Assembly (NCBI RefSeq): GCF_017168335.1
Contig: NZ_JABFAU010000005.1
Span: 244,575 to 308,574, forward strand
Origin: Rhodococcus sp. KRD162
GTDB lineage: Bacteria; Actinomycetota; Actinomycetes; Mycobacteriales; Mycobacteriaceae
DNA: 64,000 bases
Direction of reading: 5' to 3'
In this document: positions 1-8,045 of the stretch, piece after piece
Layout: each line of letters opens with the position of its first letter
Numbering within the stretch: position 1 is the stretch's first letter
Position numbers and translations under genes: made by a program
Notes under the pieces: model-generated
Told to the model about the DNA's origin: nothing
Seen by the model: the letters and a program-made list of their open reading frames with translations, nothing else
The model's database searches: none

Positions 1-143
1 AAACAATAGCGCATGCCCCCTGCCAACCACCAAATCGGGGCTACGGACCCCCGCAGCGAGACGCTCGCCTACCTGATCGGCCTGCCCGAGCGTCATCGGG
101 CAAGATGGACGCACAGCCGCACGCTCTACGGAAGGACCCACTG

Positions 144-389
144 ATGATTCGTTTGGTACTGGCGGCTGGGGCTGCATACGTGCTCGGTGCCAAGGCGGGC
201 CGTGGCCGGTACGAGCAGATTCGTAAGACGGCCAGCGCGGTCGCGTCGTCTCCGGCCACCAAGAAGGCGATCGAGGTCGGCCGCCAGAAGCTCTCCGACT
301 CCCTCAACACCCAGCCCCGACTCGAGCCGATGCGGCCTATCGACGACGAGACACAGGTCTACGTTCCGCGCGATCAGCTCCGCCGCTAG
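144..389 (+). CDS. Small membrane-anchored conserved protein (YtxH-like)
   Basis: 81-residue protein of unknown function. Residues 1-15 (MIRLVLAAGAAYVLG) form a short hydrophobic segment. A basic stretch (KAGRGRYEQIRK) and an amphipathic helix follow, as in small YtxH-like anchored proteins. The ATG is preceded by GGAAGG at about 130-135, which favours this start over an in-frame ATG at 105. Its stop TAG overlaps the stop of the convergent dnaG (shared bases 386-389), so the two transcripts must overlap at their 3' ends. No function can be assigned. Confidence 0.75.
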   Translation: MIRLVLAAGAAYVLGAKAGRGRYEQIRKTASAVASSPATKKAIEVGRQKLSDSLNTQPRLEPMRPIDDETQVYVPRDQLRR

Positions 390-2302
390 CCGACCTCGGC
401 CACACTTCCGACGGCGAGCTCGAGCAGACTTCGGCGATACTGCTCCAGGGCAATCAGGTCGCCGAACAGCGCGTTGTAATCGTCGGGCTTCTCCGCCGGC
501 GACATCCGCTGTAGCTTCGATTTCAGTTCGGCGACCTGTTGGCCGACCCACACTTCCTGCAGCCTCGCGAGCACACCCGAGATGTAGCGCGTGAGGGCGT
601 CGTCGGCCACCCGCATCGGATCGACCGCCAGCTCGGTCACCAACGAGACCACAACGGCGTCCTTGGCCTGCTTGGCCACGGCATCGACCCACTCCCCTCC
701 GCCCAGACCTGCGGCGGTGCCGCCTGCCGCGGCAACCGCATCGCGCACGGCCGAGTACGCCGGGTGGTGAAAGCTCTCCGGCGGGAGTGAGTCGAACACC
801 GTGCCCGCCATCGCGGGCATCTGCAGTACCGCTTTGAGAGCCTCTCTCTGGGGCCACAGTGTCGGATCGGTCGGGTTGGGGCGGGGTGGTCCAGAGGGTG
901 CCTCCGCGGGCTCCTGTCGGCGCTTGGTGAAGGGAACGCGTGCACCACTGGGCTCCCCTCGGGCCCCCTTCTTCGCCTCGTCGCGCACGCGAGCGAGCAC
1001 CATCGCGGTGTCGTCCCAGCCGGTCCAGCCGGCCAACTGCCGCGCGTACTCGTCCCGCAACGACGCGTCCTTGATGCGTGCGACCACCGGAACGGTCCGC
1101 CTCAACGCCTCGACGCGCCCCTCAGGAGTGTCCAGGTCATGTTCTCGCAACAGTGATTTGACGACGAACGCGAACATCGGAGTGCGTCGTGCGACGAGGT
1201 CTCGAACGGCGTTGTCGCCGGACTTCAAGCGTAGGTCGCACGGATCCATACCGTCCGGTGCGACGGCGACGAATGTCTGACCGGCAATCTTCTGATCGCC
1301 CTCGAACGCCTTCATCGCGGCGGCCTGGCCTGCGTCGTCTCCGTCGAAGGTGTAGATCACTTCGCCGCGAAAGTAGCTGTCGTCCATCATCAGTCTGCGC
1401 AGCATCGCCAGGTGATCCTCGCCGAACGCGGTGCCGCAGGATGCCACCGCCGTCTTGACGCCGGCCAGATGCATGGCCATCACATCGGTGTAACCCTCGA
1501 CGATGACGGCCTGATGCGACTTCGCGATCTCCTTGCGCGCCAGATCGAGACCGAACAGCACCTGAGACTTCTTGTACAGCATGGTTTCCGGGGTGTTGAT
1601 GTACTTGCCCGGCATCGTGTCGTCGTCGAACAGTTTGCGCGCGCCGAAGCCGATCACGTCACCACTCTGACTTCGGATGGGCCAGACCAACCTGCGCCGA
1701 AAACGGTCGATCGGGGTTCCGCGCTTGCCTGGTGTCGCCAGCCCCGCGTCGACGATCTCCTTGGCCTCGAAGCCTTTGCCCAGCAGATGTTTGGTGAGGG
1801 TGTCCCAGCCGTCGGGCGCATATCCGCAGCCGTACGCCAGTGCCGCGTGCCCGTCGAAGTTGCGTTCGGTGAGGTAGTCCCGTGCGGCCTGGGCGTCGGG
1901 ACCGCTGAGCCTGCCCGCGTAGAACTCCTGCGCCGCGGCATTGGCGGCGATGAGGCGCGCCCGGGTACCACGATCACGTTGGACCGACGGCCCCCCGCCC
2001 TCGTAGGAGATCGAGTAGTTCAGCCGGTCGGCGAGTTGCTCGACGGCCTCGACGAAGGAGATGTGCTCGATCTTCTGCAGGAAGGAGTAGGCATCGCCAC
2101 CCTCGCCGCAACCGAAGCAGTGATAGTGACCGTGATTGGGGCGCACGTGGAACGACGGGGATTTCTCGTCGTGGAAGGGACAGAGTCCCTTCATCGAATC
2201 GCCTCCCGCGCGCTTGAGCGAGACGTAGTCGCCGACTATGTCCTCGATCCGCGTGCGTTCACGAATGGCGGCGATGTCGCGTTCAGGAATTCGGCCGGCC
2301 AC
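386..2302 (-). CDS. dnaG: DNA primase DnaG
   Basis: Synthesises RNA primers on the lagging-strand template for the replicative polymerase, working with DnaB helicase. The 638 residues show an N-terminal CHC2 zinc finger (C41, H44, C62, C65 in CPFHDEKSPSF and HCFGCGEGGD). A TOPRIM domain follows, with VIVEGYTDVMAMH near residue 267 and the acidic FDGDDAG motif, and then a C-terminal helicase-interaction region. Length fits actinobacterial DnaG. dgt lies 43 bp upstream on the same strand, the same order as in mycobacteria. Identification is secure. Confidence 0.97.
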   Translation of the reverse strand: MAGRIPERDIAAIRERTRIEDIVGDYVSLKRAGGDSMKGLCPFHDEKSPSFHVRPNHGHYHCFGCGEGGDAYSFLQKIEHISFVEAVEQLADRLNYSISYEGGGPSVQRDRGTRARLIAANAAAQEFYAGRLSGPDAQAARDYLTERNFDGHAALAYGCGYAPDGWDTLTKHLLGKGFEAKEIVDAGLATPGKRGTPIDRFRRRLVWPIRSQSGDVIGFGARKLFDDDTMPGKYINTPETMLYKKSQVLFGLDLARKEIAKSHQAVIVEGYTDVMAMHLAGVKTAVASCGTAFGEDHLAMLRRLMMDDSYFRGEVIYTFDGDDAGQAAAMKAFEGDQKIAGQTFVAVAPDGMDPCDLRLKSGDNAVRDLVARRTPMFAFVVKSLLREHDLDTPEGRVEALRRTVPVVARIKDASLRDEYARQLAGWTGWDDTAMVLARVRDEAKKGARGEPSGARVPFTKRRQEPAEAPSGPPRPNPTDPTLWPQREALKAVLQMPAMAGTVFDSLPPESFHHPAYSAVRDAVAAAGGTAAGLGGGEWVDAVAKQAKDAVVVSLVTELAVDPMRVADDALTRYISGVLARLQEVWVGQQVAELKSKLQRMSPAEKPDDYNALFGDLIALEQYRRSLLELAVGSVAEVG

Positions 2303-2345
2303 GAAGGGCAGTCTAGCGCCGAACCAGACACCCGCAGCAGCACGA

Positions 2346-3620
2346 TCAGCCCCAGCTGGCCTGAGCTCCCAGTGAGCGCTTGTCGATCAGTTCGAGTCTG
2401 CTCTCGGTGTACGAGGCAATCTGGTCGACGACGACTCGGGTTCTCTCGCCGTCACTGCTTGCGCGCTGCCAGGCAGGGACCAGGATCGGATCGAGCTCTC
2501 CCGGGGCCGAGCGCAGCAACCATTGCGCGACGCGGTGGATTCGATCGCGCTGGCGCTCCTGGCGAATCTTGTGACCGGCGTCGGACATCACGTACCGCAG
2601 CGCCATCGTCTTGAGCAGCGCTACCTCCGAGCCGACGATCGACGGCACGACGAGATCTGCGTCGTATCGGCTCAGCGGCGCGGTGCCGTACTTGTCGTGG
2701 GTGCCCTCGATCGCCGCGGTCGCGAAGCGCCCGACGAGTTCGCTGGTCATGTGCTTGAGCGCCACCGACGCGGCCAGCGTGCCGTCGTAGCGCCCCACCG
2801 CAATCACCACAGGCATCCGCGACAACCGGTTCGCGGCTTCGATCAGTTCGTCGACATCGAGTCCACGAAACTCCGAAACGCCGAGTTCGGCGAGTCCGCG
2901 TTGCTCGATCGGATCGGAGAGCGCCCGCAAGTCGATTCGGGCGTCGATCACCCCGTCCTCGACGTCGTGGACCGAGTACGCCACGTCGTCGGACCAATCC
3001 ATGCTCTGCGCTTCGAGGCACTTGTGCCTGTTCGGAGCACCGTCGCGGACCCAGTCCAGAATCGCGGAGTCGTCGTCGTAGGCACCGAATTTCGCACCGG
3101 GGGCCGGCCGGATCCACGGATACTTGGTCGCGGCGTCGAGAGATGCTCGGGTCAGGTTCAATCCGGCGCTGGCACCGTCGGCGTCGAGGATCTTCGGCTC
3201 GAGTCCGGTGAGAATGCGCAGGTTCTGCGCATTGCCCTCGAACCCGCCGCAGTCCTTGGCCACTTCGTCGAGGGCCCGTTCACCGTTGTGCCCATAGGGC
3301 GGGTGACCGATGTCGTGAGCCAACCCGGCGAGGTCGACCAGATCGGGGTCACTGCCGAGCCCTTCGGCGATACTGCGGCCGATCTGCGCCACTTCGAGCG
3401 AATGCGTCAACCGCGTACGTGGGGTGTCCCCGTCTCGGGGCCCGGTCACCTGAGTCTTGTCTGCGAGCCGTCGTAATGCGGCGCAGTGCAACACTCGGGC
3501 CCGGTCGCGCGCGAACGCACTTCGATGCGAGGCGTTGTCTGCTCCCGGACGTAGCCCGGCTGTCTTCGGGGGTTCGGGGACGAATCGTTCGACGTCGTGC
3601 GCCGAATAGGTGCCGGTCAT
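2346..3620 (-). CDS. dgt: Deoxyguanosinetriphosphate triphosphohydrolase-like protein
   Basis: HD-superfamily dNTP triphosphohydrolase, expected to hydrolyse dGTP or other dNTPs to the nucleoside plus triphosphate and so help control the dNTP pool. In 424 residues the metal-binding motif is visible as H73 ([12 protein letters not shown]), H102-D103 ([16 protein letters not shown]) and a later Asp near 212 ([15 protein letters not shown]). The start ATG at 3618-3620 lies one base after the stop of the upstream DUF218 gene, so the two are probably co-translated. dnaG follows on the same strand. Substrate preference cannot be read from the sequence. Confidence 0.93.
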   Translation of the reverse strand: MTGTYSAHDVERFVPEPPKTAGLRPGADNASHRSAFARDRARVLHCAALRRLADKTQVTGPRDGDTPRTRLTHSLEVAQIGRSIAEGLGSDPDLVDLAGLAHDIGHPPYGHNGERALDEVAKDCGGFEGNAQNLRILTGLEPKILDADGASAGLNLTRASLDAATKYPWIRPAPGAKFGAYDDDSAILDWVRDGAPNRHKCLEAQSMDWSDDVAYSVHDVEDGVIDARIDLRALSDPIEQRGLAELGVSEFRGLDVDELIEAANRLSRMPVVIAVGRYDGTLAASVALKHMTSELVGRFATAAIEGTHDKYGTAPLSRYDADLVVPSIVGSEVALLKTMALRYVMSDAGHKIRQERQRDRIHRVAQWLLRSAPGELDPILVPAWQRASSDGERTRVVVDQIASYTESRLELIDKRSLGAQASWG

Positions 3621-3621
3621 G

Positions 3622-4338
3622 TCACTGGCCTGCCGTGTAGGAGAAGTCTGCGGTGAAGTGAGTCAGCTGGTACCACAGCAGAGCGCCGGTCTCCCTGGCG
3701 ATCCCGTGTGCCTGCGATTCTCGGGTGTAGACAGCTGGGCCGGTGCGTGTCGGTGAGGTCCACGCGTCGAGTCCGGCATCGCGCGCCATCGTCCGAGTGC
3801 GAAGCGAGTGCCAGGGATCGCTGACCAGTACGACGGACGACTTGCCCTGTGCGCGGAGTGTCTCGCTCACAGCTTCGATGCTCTCGAGAGTGTCCGAGCC
3901 GGTCTCGACGGCCACTATCGCGTCCGGCGGAACGCCCTGGTCGATCAGATAGTTGCGCCCCGACGCCGCCTCCGTGAACAGATCGCCCTCCTGTTTGCCG
4001 CCGACGGTGACGATCTCGGGAGCGATGCCCCGTTCGTACAGTGCAGCGGCCTGAGACAGTCTGGCCTCGAACACCGTCGAGGGCGTACCGCTGTACTGCG
4101 CAGCGCCGAGCACCACGATGGCATCTGCCTTCGAGTAGTCGTCGATGCGAGCGACCTGCCATACGCGAATCGCTGTTCCGGCGACCAGCACCACCGCCAT
4201 CAGGACCACTCCCGCGACCAACCGGCCGGTCCAGCGCCCGAGCGTGCCGAAGAACCCGAGGCGCTCGGGACCGGAGTCGGGGGCATACCGATCGCCGTAC
4301 GGATCGCCGTACGAATCTCGGTCGAGAGTTGAATTCAC
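3622..4338 (-). CDS. YdcF/SanA family protein (DUF218), membrane-anchored
   Basis: 238-residue DUF218 protein. The N-terminal 35 residues are polar and rich in Asp, Gly and Tyr. One membrane segment follows (about 37-58, [16 protein letters not shown]). The DUF218 fold follows, with [13 protein letters not shown] near 72, the [13 protein letters not shown] segment and [13 protein letters not shown]. Members such as SanA and ElyC affect envelope integrity in enterobacteria; the biochemical activity of this group is not settled. Tightly linked to dgt (one base between the stop and the next start), so probably one transcript. Confidence 0.85.
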   Translation of the reverse strand: MNSTLDRDSYGDPYGDRYAPDSGPERLGFFGTLGRWTGRLVAGVVLMAVVLVAGTAIRVWQVARIDDYSKADAIVVLGAAQYSGTPSTVFEARLSQAAALYERGIAPEIVTVGGKQEGDLFTEAASGRNYLIDQGVPPDAIVAVETGSDTLESIEAVSETLRAQGKSSVVLVSDPWHSLRTRTMARDAGLDAWTSPTRTGPAVYTRESQAHGIARETGALLWYQLTHFTADFSYTAGQ

Positions 4339-4407
4339 ACCTCGAGTTTGCCAGGCCCGCGCATCGGTACGGTCACGGCGCGCCTCGAGTCGATCTCGCG
4401 GGCCGAG

Positions 4408-5016
4408 CTACAGCCAGCCGCGCTCCTCGGCAACCCGGACAGCTTCGGCCCGGGTGCTGGTACCGGTCTTGCCGATCGCAGAGGACAGGTGATTGCGCAC
4501 CGTGCCTTCGGACAGGTGCACTGTTGCGGCGATGGAGCCGGCCGTCCCACCCTGCGCCGCCGCGCGAAGAACTTCCTGCTCGCGGGCCGTCAGTGGTGAT
4601 ATTCCGTCGGTCAGGGTCTCGGTCGCGAGGGTCGGATCGACCACGCGAAGTCCCATGTGCACACGCCGGACGGCGTCGGCCAGTTGTTTGGCGGGGGTGT
4701 CTTTGACCACGAATCCCGATGCGCCTGCGTCGATCGCGCGACGTAGATATCCGGGTCGACCGAAGGTGGTGACGATCAGCACCCTCGCCTCCGGTGCCAC
4801 CAGTGCCAGCTCGGCCGCGACATCGATACCGTTCTTGCCCGGCATCTCCACGTCGAGGAGAACCACGTCGGGCCGATGTTCGAGCACGGCCGGGATCACT
4901 TCGTCACCCCGGCCCACCTCGGCGACCACGTCGAGATCGTGTTCGAGACCCAACAGCGCCGCGAGAGCGCCCCGCACCAGCGCCTGGTCGTCGGCCAACA
5001 ACAGTCTGATGCTCAT
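4408..5016 (-). CDS. LuxR/NarL-family response regulator
   Basis: 202-residue two-component regulator. The receiver domain (1-120) has acidic residues D9/D10, the phospho-acceptor D55 in LLDVEMPG and the conserved Lys in VVKDTP. The C-terminal LuxR helix-turn-helix (about 138-200) contains LTAREQEVLRAAAQG. It lies 27 bp downstream of its cognate DesK-type kinase and behind an ABC-2 exporter. Such operons in Firmicutes and Actinobacteria usually sense membrane or antibiotic stress and control the adjacent transporter; that role is inferred here from context. Confidence 0.93.
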   Translation of the reverse strand: MSIRLLLADDQALVRGALAALLGLEHDLDVVAEVGRGDEVIPAVLEHRPDVVLLDVEMPGKNGIDVAAELALVAPEARVLIVTTFGRPGYLRRAIDAGASGFVVKDTPAKQLADAVRRVHMGLRVVDPTLATETLTDGISPLTAREQEVLRAAAQGGTAGSIAATVHLSEGTVRNHLSSAIGKTGTSTRAEAVRVAEERGWL

Positions 5017-5043
5017 CGCGCCGTAGGTCTATTCGCTGTAGGT

Positions 5044-6207
5044 CTATTCACAGTGCACCTCCACCTTGAATCCACCGGTCGGAACCCGGCCGATCGTCAG
5101 TGAACCACCGGCGGCCGCCACTCGTTCGCCGAGACCGCGCAGCCCGTTGCCGTCACCGGTCCCCTCGGCGGGCCCGCAGCCGTCGTCGACGATCGAGATG
5201 CTCGATGCCGTCAACGTCACCCGGCAGTGCCGGGCGCTGGAGTGTCGCACCACGTTGGTCACCGCCTCCCGGATGACCCAACCGAAGAGCTCTCGGTGAC
5301 GGAGCGGCACGAGATCGGCGTCGGCTGGAAGATCGGCCTCGATGCCCGTTGCCGTCAGAGCCGTCCGCGCGTTGGCCAATTCGGTCCCGATATCGACCTG
5401 CCGCAAGCCGCCGACAGTGCTGCGAACATCCGCGAGAGCTTGCCTTGCGAGGACTTCCAGTTCGGCGATCTGGACGGCAGCGCGTTCCGGATCGATCTCG
5501 AGCAGACGGCCGGCCAGCTCGCTCTTGACGGTGATGACCGTCAACGAGTGCCCGAGTATGTCGTGGACGTCTCGACTCATTCGCTCGCGTTCTGCGACTA
5601 TGGCCAGATCTGCCAATTGTTGCCGCGCCACCGCGAGTTCGTGGTTGCGCTGGAACACCTGAGTGATGCCCCACGCCGCAGCCGAACTGATCAGCAATTG
5701 GAATACGAAGAAATTGTCTGGCTCCCAGGACGAGACGACTCGGGGTGCTGTCTCGATGATCAGTACCATCACCGCGACCAACGTCCACGCTTGCCGGACC
5801 GGCAGGGTCATCATCGCCAGGACCGCGACGTAGACGGTCGCGCCGAATCCGGAGGTTCCGATCAAGGCGCTCATTGCCACGGTCAATGCGACCATGGCAG
5901 CCAACGCAATCCACGCCCGCGAGGTCGGCAGCGGATGTCCACGGCGATGGCCGTTGCGGAATCGCCAGAACGTGGTGGTGAACACGACACAGAATGCGAC
6001 GATCACGATGATGCCGAAAACCCGAGCAACCACGGACTCGAGGCCCAGTATCTCGTTGAGCGGATAGATCAGATAGATCAGCCAGATGGCCCCGAACAAC
6101 CAACCGTATCGCCACACCCTGCCCTCGGGCAGATCAGCGGTGAACGTGGCCATGTCGCCCACGGTATCCCCGTGGGCGACACGATCAGCGGTTTCCGCGT
6201 CAGGCAC
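5044..6207 (-). CDS. Sensor histidine kinase (DesK/LiaS type, HisKA_3)
   Basis: 387-residue membrane kinase partner of the downstream response regulator. Five or six hydrophobic segments fill residues 32-185. The dimerisation/phospho-acceptor helix carries ERERMSRDVHDILGHSL with His at about 215. The ATPase domain has the N box (EAVTNVVRHSSA) and the G1 box (DDGCGP). There is no obvious extracellular sensor domain, so sensing is probably within the membrane. The start used is a GTG overlapping the permease stop by 8 bp. An internal ATG at 6153 (MATFTADL) is an alternative, and neither has a strong ribosome binding site. Confidence 0.92.
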   Translation of the reverse strand: MPDAETADRVAHGDTVGDMATFTADLPEGRVWRYGWLFGAIWLIYLIYPLNEILGLESVVARVFGIIVIVAFCVVFTTTFWRFRNGHRRGHPLPTSRAWIALAAMVALTVAMSALIGTSGFGATVYVAVLAMMTLPVRQAWTLVAVMVLIIETAPRVVSSWEPDNFFVFQLLISSAAAWGITQVFQRNHELAVARQQLADLAIVAERERMSRDVHDILGHSLTVITVKSELAGRLLEIDPERAAVQIAELEVLARQALADVRSTVGGLRQVDIGTELANARTALTATGIEADLPADADLVPLRHRELFGWVIREAVTNVVRHSSARHCRVTLTASSISIVDDGCGPAEGTGDGNGLRGLGERVAAAGGSLTIGRVPTGGFKVEVHCE

Positions 6208-7006
6208 GCTTGGTGTCTTTTCGGAACAGCAGGGCCGCTCCGGCGACGAACACCGCGGCCCACACCACCAGGTTGATCACGGCGATCACGAGGGTGCCGG
6301 TATCGGCCGAGGTGAACGGTGCCCGGGCCACCGTGGCGAGGCCGTAGAGCGGGGTGAACTTGGCCAGCATCGGAAACCAGCCGCTGTCGCCGAGGGGGAC
6401 GAACAATCCGCCGGCCAACGCCAGGAAGGCGAGCACCGGTCCGAGGATCTGCATGACGTTCTCCGACGGCAACAGGTAGCCCATGAACAAACCGAACGCG
6501 GCGAACACAGCGGACCCGAGCCAGGCGATCACTGCGCAGGCAAGCCACACCCAGATCGGCATGTCGGCACCGAAGAACTTCGCGACGACGCACACGACGA
6601 CGATTGCGGCAGCACCCATCGTCATGGCCACGAGAACTTTGGTGACGATGTACGCGACGGGTTTGAGCGGAGTCAACCGCAGCTGGCGGCTCCAACCTTG
6701 GGCCCGCTCGACCGAGACCATCGCGCCCCCGCTGGTAGTGGCGAGCATCGCCCCGTAGACGGCCATACTGATGGCGATGTAACCGGTGACGTTGCCGTGC
6801 GCGAAGGCGTAGTCGGTCTTGAAGTCCGACTGCGTACCGAAGATGACGAAGAACACCGGCGGCATCACCAACGTGAAGATCAGCGTCCGCTTGTTGCGGA
6901 ACAGACGGCGAATTTCCAGTCTCAGGAACGTCGGCGAGAATCCGCCCCAGGCAACGGCTCTGCCGCCCGTGCGGGTGGTGAGTTGAGTGGTGGTGGTAGT
7001 AGTCAT
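6200..7006 (-). CDS. ABC-2 type transporter permease
   Basis: 268-residue integral membrane subunit with about six membrane segments and a large loop, typical of ABC-2 exporters of drugs or lipids. The N terminus (EIRRLFRNKRTLIFTLVMPPVFFVIF) is characteristic of the family. The ATG at 7004-7006 overlaps the ATPase stop in an ATGA arrangement, which fixes the start and shows translational coupling. It probably forms a heteromeric pump with the upstream ATPase; the exported compound is unknown. Confidence 0.92.
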   Translation of the reverse strand: MTTTTTTQLTTRTGGRAVAWGGFSPTFLRLEIRRLFRNKRTLIFTLVMPPVFFVIFGTQSDFKTDYAFAHGNVTGYIAISMAVYGAMLATTSGGAMVSVERAQGWSRQLRLTPLKPVAYIVTKVLVAMTMGAAAIVVVCVVAKFFGADMPIWVWLACAVIAWLGSAVFAAFGLFMGYLLPSENVMQILGPVLAFLALAGGLFVPLGDSGWFPMLAKFTPLYGLATVARAPFTSADTGTLVIAVINLVVWAAVFVAGAALLFRKDTKRA

Positions 7007-7917
7007 CGGACGCTCCCAGCGAAGTCGTTTTCGGAATCGGTTGTCAGGGCGAGGAACGCGTCCTCGAGGTTGCGCGAGACAATTTCCAGGTCGGTCGCGT
7101 GCGCGTCGTTGAGCAGGTATCGAGCCACGGCGTCCGAATCGCGTCCGTGCACGATCACCCGATCGCCCCGCGATTCGACGCTGTCCACCCCGGGCAGTGC
7201 GAGCAACTGCGACGGGTCGACGCCGGGCAGCGTGGCGGTGACGGTGCGTCCTGCGGCCAGGTTCTTCACCTCGGCGGCACTGCCGTCGGCAACGATCTTG
7301 CCGTGCCGAACCAGCACGATGCGATCGGCATAGGCATCGGCCTCGTCCAGGTAGTGCGTTGCGAAGAGGACTGTTCGACCCGTGCTGGCGTCCTCGCGAA
7401 TGGCATTCCAGAAGTCGCGGCGTCCTTCGACGTCCATGCCGGTGGTCGGCTCGTCCAACACCAGCAGATCCGGATCGGGCAGCAGTGCGAGCGCAAACCG
7501 CAGCCGTTGCTGCTGACCACCGGAGCACTTCGCGACTCGGCGATCTCCGATGTCGGCGATGCCTGCCCGGGTGAGCACTTCCTGCACCGAACGGGTGTGG
7601 GCGAACAACGCCGCGGTCAGCTCGACGGTTTCGCGGACGGTCAGGTCGCGGAGCAAGCCACCGGTCTGCATCACGGCCGAGATACGTCCCTGGGAGATCG
7701 CGTCCGCGGGGGTACCGCCGAATACCGAGACCGAACCGGTCGTGGGTGTCGCGAGGCCGAGCATGATGTCGATCGTCGTGGTCTTTCCCGCTCCGTTCGG
7801 TCCGAGGAACGCGACGACCTCGCCCGGTTCGATCGACAGACTGAGCCCGTCCACCGCCCGGACCGAGCCGTAGGTCTTGGTGACGTCTCGCAGTTCGACT
7901 GCATTCGTTGTGGTCAT
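7003..7917 (-). CDS. ABC transporter ATP-binding protein (DrrA/ABC-2 partner)
   Basis: 304-residue ATPase. Walker A GPNGAGKTT, signature KCSGGQQQR, Walker B LLVLDEPTTGMD and the switch histidine (LFATHYLDEADAYADRI) are all present, followed by a C-terminal extension of the DrrA/CcmA type. The ATG at 7915-7917 is preceded by GGAGAG at proper spacing, so the longer upstream frame is rejected. It is the first gene of a four-gene unit (ATPase, permease, kinase, regulator). Substrate unknown. Confidence 0.94.
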   Translation of the reverse strand: MTTTNAVELRDVTKTYGSVRAVDGLSLSIEPGEVVAFLGPNGAGKTTTIDIMLGLATPTTGSVSVFGGTPADAISQGRISAVMQTGGLLRDLTVRETVELTAALFAHTRSVQEVLTRAGIADIGDRRVAKCSGGQQQRLRFALALLPDPDLLVLDEPTTGMDVEGRRDFWNAIREDASTGRTVLFATHYLDEADAYADRIVLVRHGKIVADGSAAEVKNLAAGRTVTATLPGVDPSQLLALPGVDSVESRGDRVIVHGRDSDAVARYLLNDAHATDLEIVSRNLEDAFLALTTDSENDFAGSVR

Positions 7918-8032
7918 GGGAACAACTCTCCTGCGATCGAGGAGCATCGACCTCGTCCGACCGTCACGATTGCGCAGTGACAACTGTCATGCATGCACAT
8001 CGACCTTCTCGATCTCGCCGGCGCACAGCCGG

Positions 8033-8038
8033 TAGATT
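8033..8038 (+). promoter_or_regulatory. Candidate -10 hexamer for leaderless TPM-domain gene
   Basis: TAGATT ends 7 nt before the ATG at 8046. There is no Shine-Dalgarno sequence in the gap. This spacing would place transcription initiation at the A of the start codon, as in leaderless genes of mycobacteria and relatives. Confidence 0.45.
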
Positions 8039-8045
8039 TCACGCC

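Noticed and set aside
1-143. tRNA or RNA gene at the left edge
   Set aside because: No cloverleaf or conserved RNA motif is recognisable; only the ribosome binding site of the first gene can be supported.
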